In this document: positions 1 through 5,222 of the stretch, piece by piece
How the letters are laid out: the number at the start of each line of letters is the position of its first letter
Numbering within the stretch: position 1 is the stretch's first letter
Source of the DNA: Nitrospira sp. UBA5698
Lineage (GTDB): Bacteria > Nitrospirota > Nitrospiria > Nitrospirales > Nitrospiraceae
Direction: 5' to 3'
NCBI GenBank assembly: GCA_002420115.1
Contig: DIHK01000029.1
Span: forward strand, 1-5,287
DNA length: 5,287 nt
The notes under the pieces: model-generated
Databases searched by the model: none
What the model was told of the DNA's origin: nothing
Seen by the model: the letters and a program-made list of their open reading frames with translations, nothing else
Translations under genes and position numbers: made by a program

Positions 1-72
1 CGACATTACAGTTTGAGGAACACTTGCAGTAAGTTATCCAGCTTGAAGTGGGTCTGTCTTTCCCGTCGCTGA
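1..72. other. Downstream flank of the operon, no clear feature
   Basis: These bases follow the reductase stop. I see no good hairpin with a T-run, so no intrinsic terminator for the run is visible here. An ATG on the minus strand at the very edge (4-6) has no ribosome binding site. Short plus-strand frames run off the left edge and end at 32 and 72; either could be the tail of a convergent gene, but they are too short to judge. Confidence 0.4.
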
Positions 73-840
73 TCAGTTACGCCCCGCCATCACGCCCCCA
101 TCGACATCCCAAATCGCACCGGTCACCCAGGCAGCATCGTCGCTCAGCAAGAATGTAATGGCTCGGGCAACATCATCAGGCTGGCCGATCCGGCCGATCG
201 GGTGAAATCCGTTGAAAGAGGACAACGTCTCCTCGACTTGACTGGGCTCGATGAAGGCCTGGTAAATCGGAGTCTTCACCACAGCCGGTGACACGGCATT
301 GATGCGGATATTGTGGCCAGCCAACTCCATGGCCATGTGTTGTGTGAGCGCATGCAGTCCTGCCTTCGCCATGGAATAGGCAGAGGACGGCGTCGCTTTG
401 ATGGCTTGTCTCGCCCACATCGATCCGATGTGCACGATCGAACCACCGCCGTTCGCCGCCATGTTCTTGGCGACGGCCTGGGAAATGAAGAAGAGGGCTC
501 GATTGAGATTCAGATAGGTGTCGTAGTCCTCAGGAGTGTGATCGAGAAACGAGGTAGGTTTGAAGTACCCCGCCGCATTCACCAAGTATTTAATGTGACG
601 ACTGTGATCCCCGGCGAACGCAACGATACGCTGGACATCGTTCGGTGCATACAAGTCAGCGGGAAGTCCTTCAACGGTTCCGATCCCCGAGAGCTCGCGC
701 AAAGCCTTCTCCAGCTTGTTTTGAGACTTGCCAATAATCACCGCATCAATGTTCCGTTCCAACAAAAGCTTCGCGGTGGCCAACCCGATTCCGCTGGAGC
801 CACCGACAATGAGGGCGACGGGACGATTCGACTCTTTCAT
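73..840 (-). CDS. Short-chain dehydrogenase/reductase (classical SDR, NAD(P)-dependent)
   Basis: This 255-residue cytoplasmic oxidoreductase has the length and all marks of a classical SDR. The Rossmann glycine motif is GGSSGIG (13-19), with Gly in place of the usual Thr before it. NAAG (88-91) stabilises the central sheet. The catalytic residues are Ser140, Tyr155 and Lys159 (in AYSMAK), with Asn113 a likely fourth member. RINAVSPAVVKTP (179-191) and the closing WDVDGGVMAG (244-253) are standard for the family. Lys38 after strand 2 (GKSQNKL) hints at NADP(H), but this is tentative. The family oxidises or reduces alcohols, ketones, sugars or lipids; the substrate is not predictable from motifs. 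The ATG at 838-840 has a GGGAGGTGA ribosome binding site six bases away. It is the last gene visible in the run and follows the hydrolase, suggesting linked steps, such as hydrolysis and then reduction or oxidation of the product. Confidence 0.95.
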   Translation of the reverse strand: MKESNRPVALIVGGSSGIGLATAKLLLERNIDAVIIGKSQNKLEKALRELSGIGTVEGLPADLYAPNDVQRIVAFAGDHSRHIKYLVNAAGYFKPTSFLDHTPEDYDTYLNLNRALFFISQAVAKNMAANGGGSIVHIGSMWARQAIKATPSSAYSMAKAGLHALTQHMAMELAGHNIRINAVSPAVVKTPIYQAFIEPSQVEETLSSFNGFHPIGRIGQPDDVARAITFLLSDDAAWVTGAIWDVDGGVMAGRN

Positions 841-867
841 TGATCACCTCCCAGGAGTACCACTTCA

Positions 868-887
868 GTCACGAGACGTCACAAGAC
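868..887. repeat. Tandem 10-base direct repeat between the hydrolase and reductase genes
   Basis: GTCACGAGAC (868-877) is followed directly by GTCACAAGAC (878-887) on the plus strand, with nine of ten positions equal. It lies in the 72-base gap, between the hydrolase stop and the reductase ribosome binding site. It could be a small operator or chance. No promoter boxes of good quality flank it. The repeat is seen directly; no role is claimed. Confidence 0.5.
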
Positions 888-912
888 CTTGACCCACTAT
901 CAATGAGGGACC

Positions 913-1770
913 CTACCACGCGAGCAATGCCCCACCGTTGTGCCGAGATGCCGGTTCATGTTCGCGGACACCGCGATGGGCGTCGAGAAAGCGTTCAAGA
1001 AGGCTGGCGAGATAGACCGGCGTCTCGTCCATCGGAAAGTGACCGGCATCTGTGATGAAGGTGAACTCTGTATTCTCGAACCAGGTCCCCACAGTCTTTC
1101 TCAGATGCTCCTCCTGAAAACCAGGCAGATCCTGGCGTCCGCCGATCACCAGCAATGGCGTGCCGACCCTGGCGCTGCGGACTTCCTCAGAAAAGTCGGT
1201 TTCCAGCCACATCCGGTAATAGCCCTGGACGGCTTCCTTCGTAGAGGTCTGGAGATGCTTGGTCGCTCGCGAGCTCGCCCAAACAGGTGAAAGTCGTTGC
1301 CCTGTCAGCATCAAGAGACCCTGTTGCGTCAGTTCACGCTGGTGAATCAAGTCCCAGAGGAATTTCTTGGTTCCCTCGTCGGCGGGGTATCCATCTGCCG
1401 AGACCGGTGTAACCCCAACAGCACTCTTGATGCGCTTCCTACCGGAGAGCCAGTCATCGAGGATCATGCGTTGCATCACCATACCGGACATTGAATGCCC
1501 GATAACATGGAACTCCGTCCACCCAAGACTGTCGGCGAGACGAAAAGCATCCGCTGCCACCTCGTCTACGGTGTAGGCGCCGGCAAGCTGTCGCGACGTG
1601 CCATAGCCTCGCAGATCCGCGAATACATAGGTGTAGCGGTCCTGGTTGAGGTAAGGAATTAGAGGATCGTAACTTCCCGCATCACCCATCCAGTGATGCA
1701 ACAACAGCACGTTCTCGCTGCCTTGTCCATGAGTCGTATGGCCCAAGATGGCCCTCGAAGAATGTGTCAT
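913..1770 (-). CDS. Alpha/beta hydrolase fold protein
   Basis: This 285-residue cytoplasmic enzyme has a complete catalytic set. The oxyanion-hole region is LLLHHWMGDAGSYDPLIPYL (22-41). FADLRGYGTS (50-59) is the strand-4 signature. The nucleophile elbow is G91-H92-Ser93-Met-Ser-Gly96. The acid is Asp214 in VIGGRQDLPG, and the base is His244 in DAGHFPMDETP. The cap domain lies at about 120-195. The family hydrolyses esters, lactones, epoxides or C-C bonds, and some members act as cofactor-free peroxidases. The HHWMGD type resembles esterase, lactonase or chloroperoxidase-like members, but the substrate cannot be read. The last 20 residues (REHEPASRHNGGALLAW and just before) extend past the expected end of the fold and look unstructured. 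The preferred start has its own ribosome binding site; the gene lies 29 bases after the membrane-protein stop and 72 before the reductase gene, with which it may act on a common metabolite. Confidence 0.93.
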   Translation of the reverse strand: MTHSSRAILGHTTHGQGSENVLLLHHWMGDAGSYDPLIPYLNQDRYTYVFADLRGYGTSRQLAGAYTVDEVAADAFRLADSLGWTEFHVIGHSMSGMVMQRMILDDWLSGRKRIKSAVGVTPVSADGYPADEGTKKFLWDLIHQRELTQQGLLMLTGQRLSPVWASSRATKHLQTSTKEAVQGYYRMWLETDFSEEVRSARVGTPLLVIGGRQDLPGFQEEHLRKTVGTWFENTEFTFITDAGHFPMDETPVYLASLLERFLDAHRGVREHEPASRHNGGALLAW

Positions 1771-1780
1771 GATCGCGATG

Positions 1781-1787
1781 CTCCTTT
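1781..1787 (-). promoter_or_regulatory. Shine-Dalgarno site that sets the hydrolase start
   Basis: AAAGGAG on the minus strand lies ten bases before the ATG at 1768-1770. The longer frame starting at 1848 would overlap the membrane-protein gene by 49 bases, and its extra 26 residues do not look like part of the hydrolase fold. The ATG at 1770 is preferred. Confidence 0.7.
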
Positions 1788-1799
1788 CTTGAAATGGCG

Positions 1800-2222
1800 T
1801 CAAGCAACAACTTCGTGCTGCGCCCGTTTGGATGACAGATAGATCCACACATCACGGATGTCGAAGATCAAGGAGATCCCGATGCTGATGGACAGCACGA
1901 GAAGATACCCGGCAAACGGCCCCTCGGTCTGTTGAAGTTGAATAATGAGATACCCCAGCAAGGGAATCCAAAATACGTGTCCCAAGCCGAGGATCCGTTC
2001 GAAACCGAATACCGCATACAGCCCCATCATCAGCATGGCCGACAGCATGAAGACGACCAGGATGAGTTTGGCCAGCGGTTCACTCCAAAATGCGAGGCTG
2101 GCCATATTAATGACCATCAACAGAAACACCCAGCCCGCGACCCAGGCCGGCTGGTCCAACAACTCCGTGAAAAACGACAATGGATTTCGCAGTTGAGAAC
2201 GTGATGACGTTGTCCTGTTCAT
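1800..2222 (-). CDS. Small four-helix integral membrane protein, function unknown
   Basis: This 140-residue protein, counted from the ATG at 2220-2222, has a short polar N-terminus (1-15) and an amphipathic stretch FFTELLDQPAW. Four hydrophobic segments follow at about 27-46, 49-73, 77-97 and 102-121. The C-terminus is charged (YLSSKRAQHEVVA), so both ends probably face the cytoplasm. The segments AFWSEPLAK, MMGLYAVFGFERILGLGHVFW and the C-terminal DIRDVW look like conserved, non-random sequence between helices: acidic, aromatic and histidine residues near the membrane surface. I recognise the general look of a small uncharacterised membrane family but can name no function. No signal peptide is needed. 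It lies 45 bases after the binding-protein gene and 29 bases before the hydrolase gene. It is far too small to be the ABC permease of the neighbouring binding protein, whose family uses LivH/LivM-type permeases with more helices. Confidence 0.82.
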   Translation of the reverse strand: MNRTTSSRSQLRNPLSFFTELLDQPAWVAGWVFLLMVINMASLAFWSEPLAKLILVVFMLSAMLMMGLYAVFGFERILGLGHVFWIPLLGYLIIQLQQTEGPFAGYLLVLSISIGISLIFDIRDVWIYLSSKRAQHEVVA

Positions 2223-2229
2223 GTTCGAT

Positions 2230-2236
2230 CCTCCTT
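2230..2236 (-). promoter_or_regulatory. Shine-Dalgarno site that sets the start of the small membrane protein
   Basis: AAGGAGG on the minus strand lies seven bases before the ATG at 2220-2222. An in-frame upstream ATG at 2256-2258 would put this site inside the coding region and has no comparable site of its own, so the shorter start is preferred. The first two bases of the site belong to a small inverted repeat, TTGGT-ATC-ACCAA (2235-2247), too weak to claim as a regulator. Confidence 0.75.
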
Positions 2237-2267
2237 GGTGATACCAACACATGGTCATCGTGAGAGC

Positions 2268-3512
2268 TCACGAAAGCCGATATTGAGACTGATTGGGCGT
2301 GCTCGCAACCGCATCACCCGGGACCGTAGCCAATAGTTGGTAATGACCCAGCCCCAGCTCTTTGCCATAGGCCTTTCCAACCAGCACATCCTGCACATGC
2401 TGGTGGTCCGACGCACGGAAGTAGGAACGCCCTTCTTTCAAACCGTCGAATGCATGGCCCTCCAGCGCCTTGATGACCGCCTGGGTGTCGGTCGTGCCGG
2501 CCCGTTGGACTGTTTCTAGAATCTGCGTCATGGCCGCATAGCCGTGGTAGCAGCGGGAGGTCGGGGTGTGGTTGTACTTATCGATGACGCCTTGAATGAA
2601 CCGCTTTGAGCTATCCCTGTTGATTTTCGGATCCCAGATCAACCCCCAGATGCCGGCATGGTCGGCGTAGCCAAGCGGGCGCCCAATCTGTTCGCCGCTG
2701 ACCATCCCACCGACACCGATCTGTTCTTTGGCCAGCTCAAGTCTGCTGTAGGCCTTCAGGGCATGAACGAGATCCCAACCGTAGAGATTCAGAATCACGG
2801 CATCCGGCTTTACCGCCTTAGCTTGAGTCAACGCGACGGCGAAGTCAGTGGTCCCGAAGGCTGTCCCGACCGAGCCAAGCACGTTGCCACCCCGGGCCAA
2901 GAGCGCATCAGTCATTGCCTGTTCCGCCGCTCGACCATCCATCGTTTCGGCGGTGATCATGAACCAACGGGTTCCATAGGTCTTCACGAGATACGGCGTG
3001 ACGGCTTTGGACAGCATCCAAGCGTTCGGCATGAACACGAAGGTGTGCGAATTACAGCCGGATCCTGTCAATTCCGGGACATGCGCTCCGGTCACCATGA
3101 AGAGTCTATTTTCTGCTTTCGCGAAATCGCCTACTGCAAGTGCGACTTCTCCGTTCAAGGTGCCCATCAAGAAGTCCACACGGTCGTCTTTGATAAGTTT
3201 GGCAGCGGCCGTGAGTCCGGTCCGGACATTCGAGGCATCGTCAGCCTCCACAAGCCTCACCGGCCGTCCCAACACCCCGCCGCTCTTGTTGAAACGGTCC
3301 ACTGCGACCGTCGCGCCGTGTACGTCATGAATGGAGGACGTGCTATATGGCCCGGAGAGCGGATCAATGATTCCGACCTTGATCGGTTCAGCCGCGTAGG
3401 CGACGCGTCTGGACCGAGTGAACGGAAGCGAGCCGGTCAGATCCCCGAGCATCAGTGCGGCACCTGTTGCCGAAGCGAGTTTCATAAACCGTCGACGCGA
3501 TACGTGTTGCAT
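2268..3512 (-). CDS. Tat-exported ABC transporter substrate-binding protein, LivK/AmiC/UrtA type (Peripla_BP_6-like)
   Basis: This 414-residue protein starts with a twin-arginine signal: S5-R6-R7-R8-F9-M10-K11, a hydrophobic stretch (12-30) and a likely cut after Ala38-Tyr39-Ala40, so it should be folded before export to the periplasm. The mature part begins PIKVGIIDPLSGPYSTSS and continues GATVAVDRFNKSGGVLGRPV and a DDASN segment (91-95), the classic opening of type I periplasmic binding proteins for branched amino acids, amides or urea. The second lobe has DFAVALTQAKAVKPDAVIL (about 223-241) and a segment DHAGIWGLIWDP (284-295) near the expected hinge and ligand side. The length is normal. 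No permease or ATPase gene is visible here, so it is either an orphan that shares a transporter encoded elsewhere or a ligand-sensing partner. The amide/urea-type resemblance is an impression; the ligand cannot be predicted. It is probably coupled to the preceding flavin-protein gene. Confidence 0.92.
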   Translation of the reverse strand: MQHVSRRRFMKLASATGAALMLGDLTGSLPFTRSRRVAYAAEPIKVGIIDPLSGPYSTSSIHDVHGATVAVDRFNKSGGVLGRPVRLVEADDASNVRTGLTAAAKLIKDDRVDFLMGTLNGEVALAVGDFAKAENRLFMVTGAHVPELTGSGCNSHTFVFMPNAWMLSKAVTPYLVKTYGTRWFMITAETMDGRAAEQAMTDALLARGGNVLGSVGTAFGTTDFAVALTQAKAVKPDAVILNLYGWDLVHALKAYSRLELAKEQIGVGGMVSGEQIGRPLGYADHAGIWGLIWDPKINRDSSKRFIQGVIDKYNHTPTSRCYHGYAAMTQILETVQRAGTTDTQAVIKALEGHAFDGLKEGRSYFRASDHQHVQDVLVGKAYGKELGLGHYQLLATVPGDAVASTPNQSQYRLS

Positions 3513-3520
3513 GGGGTCTG

Positions 3521-3527
3521 CCTCCTC
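3521..3527 (-). promoter_or_regulatory. Shine-Dalgarno site of the substrate-binding protein gene, touching the preceding stop
   Basis: GAGGAGG on the minus strand lies eight bases before the ATG at 3510-3512. Its first base is the last base of the TAG stop codon of the flavin-protein gene (3527-3529). Ribosomes ending the upstream gene can reinitiate here, which ties expression of the binding protein to the flavin protein. Confidence 0.75.
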
Positions 3528-4126
3528 TACGCTCGAACGGATCCAAGCTTCGCTTCCAACTCGGCGATACGAGATTTCAACGGCGCCATGGCCTCCTCCA
3601 CTTCGTCGAGAGAATAGCGCGGGGTGATGTACTTCGGGCAGTTCCAGTCGTAGGACACCACCTCAATGGTGACGACTCGCTCGACCTTGTTCCGCATGTC
3701 TCCCTGCGCGAACCTCTCGGTGATAGCCGCATTCTCCCGGATATCTTCTACCCGCGCATGACCGAGGATCTTCAACCGTGCCCGGTTCTTATAGTCCATG
3801 AGAAACAAGGCCACCCGGTCGTTCACGTGGACATTCCCCGTACTGAGGAGCTGTCGGTTCCCCCGGTAATCGGCGAACGCGAGTGTCATGGGATCAAGCA
3901 CCTTCACGAAACCTTTCGGCCCGCCCCGGTGCTGGACATAGGGCCAACCCTGTTCACTCACTGAACCCAGATAGAAACTGTCACGCTCCGCGATGAATCC
4001 AGTCTCCGCTTCACCGAGCGGGTCGCGGTCAGGAGCATCGGTGATCGTCAACGCGCGCCCGTAGTACTGTTGCTGGGCCGAGCGAACCGACTCGGTCATC
4101 GTCATCTGCAGATATTTCATCGCCAT
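3527..4126 (-). CDS. Pyridoxamine 5'-phosphate oxidase-like (PNPOx) FMN-binding family protein
   Basis: This 199-residue cytoplasmic protein has the split-barrel flavin-binding fold related to PdxH. After a 40-residue helical lead, residues 44-90 carry the core: IAERDSFYLGSVSEQGWPYV, then QHRGGPKGFVKVLD (65-78) and DYRGNRQ (86-92), which match the phosphate/flavin-contacting parts of the family. LKILGHARV (118-126) and DWNCPKYITPRYS (160-172) are typical of this COG3576-like group rather than of true PdxH. A C-terminal charged helix (about 173-196) may form a coiled coil. Members usually bind FMN, and some bind F420 or heme; the real substrate is unknown, so pyridoxal phosphate synthesis should not be assumed. 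The start is uncertain: four in-frame ATGs fall in the first ten codons and only a G6 run (4134-4139) precedes the first. Its TAG overlaps the ribosome binding site of the next gene, so translation of the two is probably coupled. Confidence 0.88.
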   Translation of the reverse strand: MAMKYLQMTMTESVRSAQQQYYGRALTITDAPDRDPLGEAETGFIAERDSFYLGSVSEQGWPYVQHRGGPKGFVKVLDPMTLAFADYRGNRQLLSTGNVHVNDRVALFLMDYKNRARLKILGHARVEDIRENAAITERFAQGDMRNKVERVVTIEVVSYDWNCPKYITPRYSLDEVEEAMAPLKSRIAELEAKLGSVRA

Positions 4127-4142
4127 CGTCTTGCCCCCCGTC

Positions 4143-4185
4143 GGGGTGGAGAGAAGACGGCCTCAGGCCGTCTTCCCTCCCCCCC
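4143..4185 (-). repeat. 43-base inverted repeat (large intercistronic hairpin, possible attenuator or weak terminator)
   Basis: Bases 4143-4163 pair with 4165-4185 around position 4164. The inner 10-11 base pairs (GAAGACGGCC / GGCCGTCTTC) are perfect and the outer arm is G/C-run rich. On DNA 19 of 21 positions match. In minus-strand RNA the 4152/4176 mismatch becomes a G-U wobble, leaving only one mismatch (4147/4181), whereas in plus-strand RNA it would be A-C. This favours function in the minus-strand transcript. There is no clean U-tract after the full stem; the inner stem is followed by UUCUCUCC, a weak pyrimidine stretch. It lies between the DsrE stop and the flavin-protein start, so it could act as a partial terminator, an mRNA 3'-end stabiliser or a processing site. 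The inverted repeat is seen directly; the role is inferred. Confidence 0.8.
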
Positions 4186-4196
4186 TGCTCGACTGG

Positions 4197-4571
4197 TCAA
4201 AACACCACCACGCTCCATCCGTCTGCCAGGTAGCGCCTGAGGCTCAAGAGGCCCGCAGTTCCCGGCAAGGCGTTGTCGTTCACGCTCGCCACTCCACACG
4301 ACTTCACGCTGTCCGTCGCCCCAAACACCTCGGTACAGGCGCACGACGCGCCCTGCACCACATCGCGTACGGATTGATAGAGCGCATGGGCCGGGTGCGT
4401 CAGCTTGGTCAGCTCCGCCGGCCATCTGGTGCCTGGCCCATTGAACACCATGGCGACGTCGTCGCCTTTCTGCTTGGATTCAGCGGCTAGGGCGAGCGCA
4501 TTGAACACGCGTCCCAGCGCTTCTTCGGCGCCGCTCTTGGGATCGGACAATATGACGATTGCTGTTTTCAT
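4197..4571 (-). CDS. DsrE/DsrF-like family protein
   Basis: This 124-residue soluble protein starts MKTAIVILSDPKSG, a beta strand plus loop typical of the DsrE/TusD fold, and ends in a hydrophobic strand (WSVVVF). The region VFNGPGTRW (about 42-50) followed by a helix is also typical of small DsrE-family proteins. DsrE and TusD carry sulfur as a Cys persulfide in sulfur oxidation and tRNA thiolation; the acceptor in E. coli TusD is Cys78. Here cysteines lie at 77, 79 and 92 within GASCACTEVFGATDSVKSCG, so the position fits a sulfur-carrying or redox cysteine, though I have no alignment to prove equivalence. No DsrF/DsrH or TusBC partners lie in the window, so a single-gene DsrE-like protein is meant, not a dsr or tus locus. 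It lies 69 bases after the AhpD-like gene and is followed by a large hairpin. Its function is inferred only to the level of fold and thiol chemistry. Confidence 0.85.
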   Translation of the reverse strand: MKTAIVILSDPKSGAEEALGRVFNALALAAESKQKGDDVAMVFNGPGTRWPAELTKLTHPAHALYQSVRDVVQGASCACTEVFGATDSVKSCGVASVNDNALPGTAGLLSLRRYLADGWSVVVF

Positions 4572-4576
4572 TGCTT

Positions 4577-4581
4577 CCTCC
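4577..4581 (-). promoter_or_regulatory. Shine-Dalgarno site that sets the DsrE start
   Basis: GGAGG on the minus strand lies five bases before the ATG at 4569-4571. The longer in-frame alternative, a GTG at 4620-4622, has only a G-rich stretch directly abutting it with no usable spacing. The upstream 17 codons also do not resemble the start of a DsrE fold. The ATG at 4571 is therefore preferred. Confidence 0.75.
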
Positions 4582-4640
4582 GTTCTCAACATCTCAGCGA
4601 ACAAAATGTTGTCTCTTAACACTCCCTGAACGTCTCGCTT

Positions 4641-5210
4641 CTACCCGCAGGCGCAGGACGAGGCAGCGCACCCGCTGGTGAGTGAGACCTCCGGAAAGTC
4701 AATGACGGTCCCGGCGATGTGGTTGATGTAATTGCTGAAAATATTCAGCGCGACATGCGCCACGGTCTCGACGATGTCTCCGTCGGTCAGCCCGGCCTGG
4801 CGCGCCTGATCGAGTCCTGCCGCCCCAAGTTCCCCGCGTTGCACCACAATACTCTGTGCCAGTTTCAAGATGGCGTCAGTGCGAGGATCCACTGCCGCAG
4901 CCGTCCTGGCATCGGCGAGGTCCTGCTGCGTCAAGCCCAGCTTACCGCCGATGAACGAATGGGCGCTGAGGCAATAGGCGCAGCGATTGGTCTCGGCGAC
5001 TGTGAGCGCAATCTGTTCGCGGAGCTTCGGAGAAAAGCTTCCGTCCCCAAGGGCGGCGCTGAAGCCGAGGTAACCTTGGAGCGCAGCCGGAGCGTTGCCC
5101 AAGACGCGAATCAGATTCGGGACCACGCCTAACTTCTTTTGGACTCCCTCGAAGAGCGTCTTGGCTGGGCCGGTGGCTGTCTGCGGATCGAGTTGTGCGA
5201 TGCGAGTCAT
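4641..5210 (-). CDS. AhpD-like carboxymuconolactone decarboxylase family protein with Cys-rich C-terminus
   Basis: This 189-residue cytoplasmic protein belongs to the AhpD/CMD fold. Known members with the CxxC motif act as thiol-dependent peroxidases or disulfide reductases. The signature is complete: Glu65, then Cys77-Ala-Tyr-Cys80 and His84, the same spacing as Glu118, Cys130/Cys133 and His137 in mycobacterial AhpD. The second half (about 110-175) resembles the family's second helical bundle and ends in NHIAGTVIDFP, near-typical of peroxidase-related CMD proteins. The last nine residues carry three more cysteines (181, 186, 188), which is unusual and could bind metal or take part in thiol exchange. 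The ATG at 5208-5210 has an excellent ribosome binding site. It is the first complete gene of the run and precedes a DsrE-type thiol protein. The redox role is inferred from the motif; the physiological substrate is unknown, and true gamma-carboxymuconolactone decarboxylase activity is unlikely given the CxxC motif. Confidence 0.92.
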   Translation of the reverse strand: MTRIAQLDPQTATGPAKTLFEGVQKKLGVVPNLIRVLGNAPAALQGYLGFSAALGDGSFSPKLREQIALTVAETNRCAYCLSAHSFIGGKLGLTQQDLADARTAAAVDPRTDAILKLAQSIVVQRGELGAAGLDQARQAGLTDGDIVETVAHVALNIFSNYINHIAGTVIDFPEVSLTSGCAASSCACG

Positions 5211-5213
5211 GAT

Positions 5214-5222
5214 ACCTCCTTA
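5214..5222 (-). promoter_or_regulatory. Strong Shine-Dalgarno site of the AhpD-like gene, overlapping an upstream stop
   Basis: Read on the minus strand this is TAAGGAGGT, a nearly full match to the 16S anti-SD, three bases (ATC) before the ATG at 5208-5210. Its first three bases are the TAA of the partial upstream frame, so the two genes are probably translationally coupled. It fixes the start of the AhpD-like gene. Confidence 0.8.

Noticed and set aside
3..32. Plus-strand frame ending TLQFEEHLQ at the left edge, possible end of a convergent gene
   Set aside because: Nine codons are too few to support a gene; noted only in case the left flank shows a plus-strand gene ending at 32.
313..843. 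176-codon open frame on the plus strand opposite the reductase gene
   Set aside because: The minus-strand SDR has complete motifs over the same bases; the plus-strand product is Arg/His-rich and has no recognisable fold.
2235..2247. TTGGT-ATC-ACCAA small hairpin before the membrane-protein gene
   Set aside because: A five-pair stem with a three-base loop that overlaps the SD by two bases would be unstable and is expected by chance.
2658..3617. 319-codon open frame on the plus strand
   Set aside because: It is antisense to the well-supported substrate-binding-protein gene, has no family-like motifs and reads as a codon-bias shadow.
3527..4126. Calling the flavin-protein gene pdxH
   Set aside because: The DWNCPKYITPR ending and overall pattern fit the broader PNPOx-like group, not the vitamin B6 enzyme.
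4117..4425. 102-codon minus-strand frame overlapping the DsrE and flavin-protein genes
   Set aside because: It is Gly/Arg-rich, runs through the hairpin, lacks a ribosome site and conflicts with two better genes.
4587..4611. CAACAT / ATGTTG inverted repeat between the AhpD-like and DsrE genes
   Set aside because: It has only six pairs with a 13-base spacer and no extension; too weak to call an operator or terminator.
4197..5210. Calling the DsrE gene part of a dsr sulfur-oxidation or tus thiolation locus
   Set aside because: None of the partner subunits is present, and the neighbours are unrelated to those pathways.
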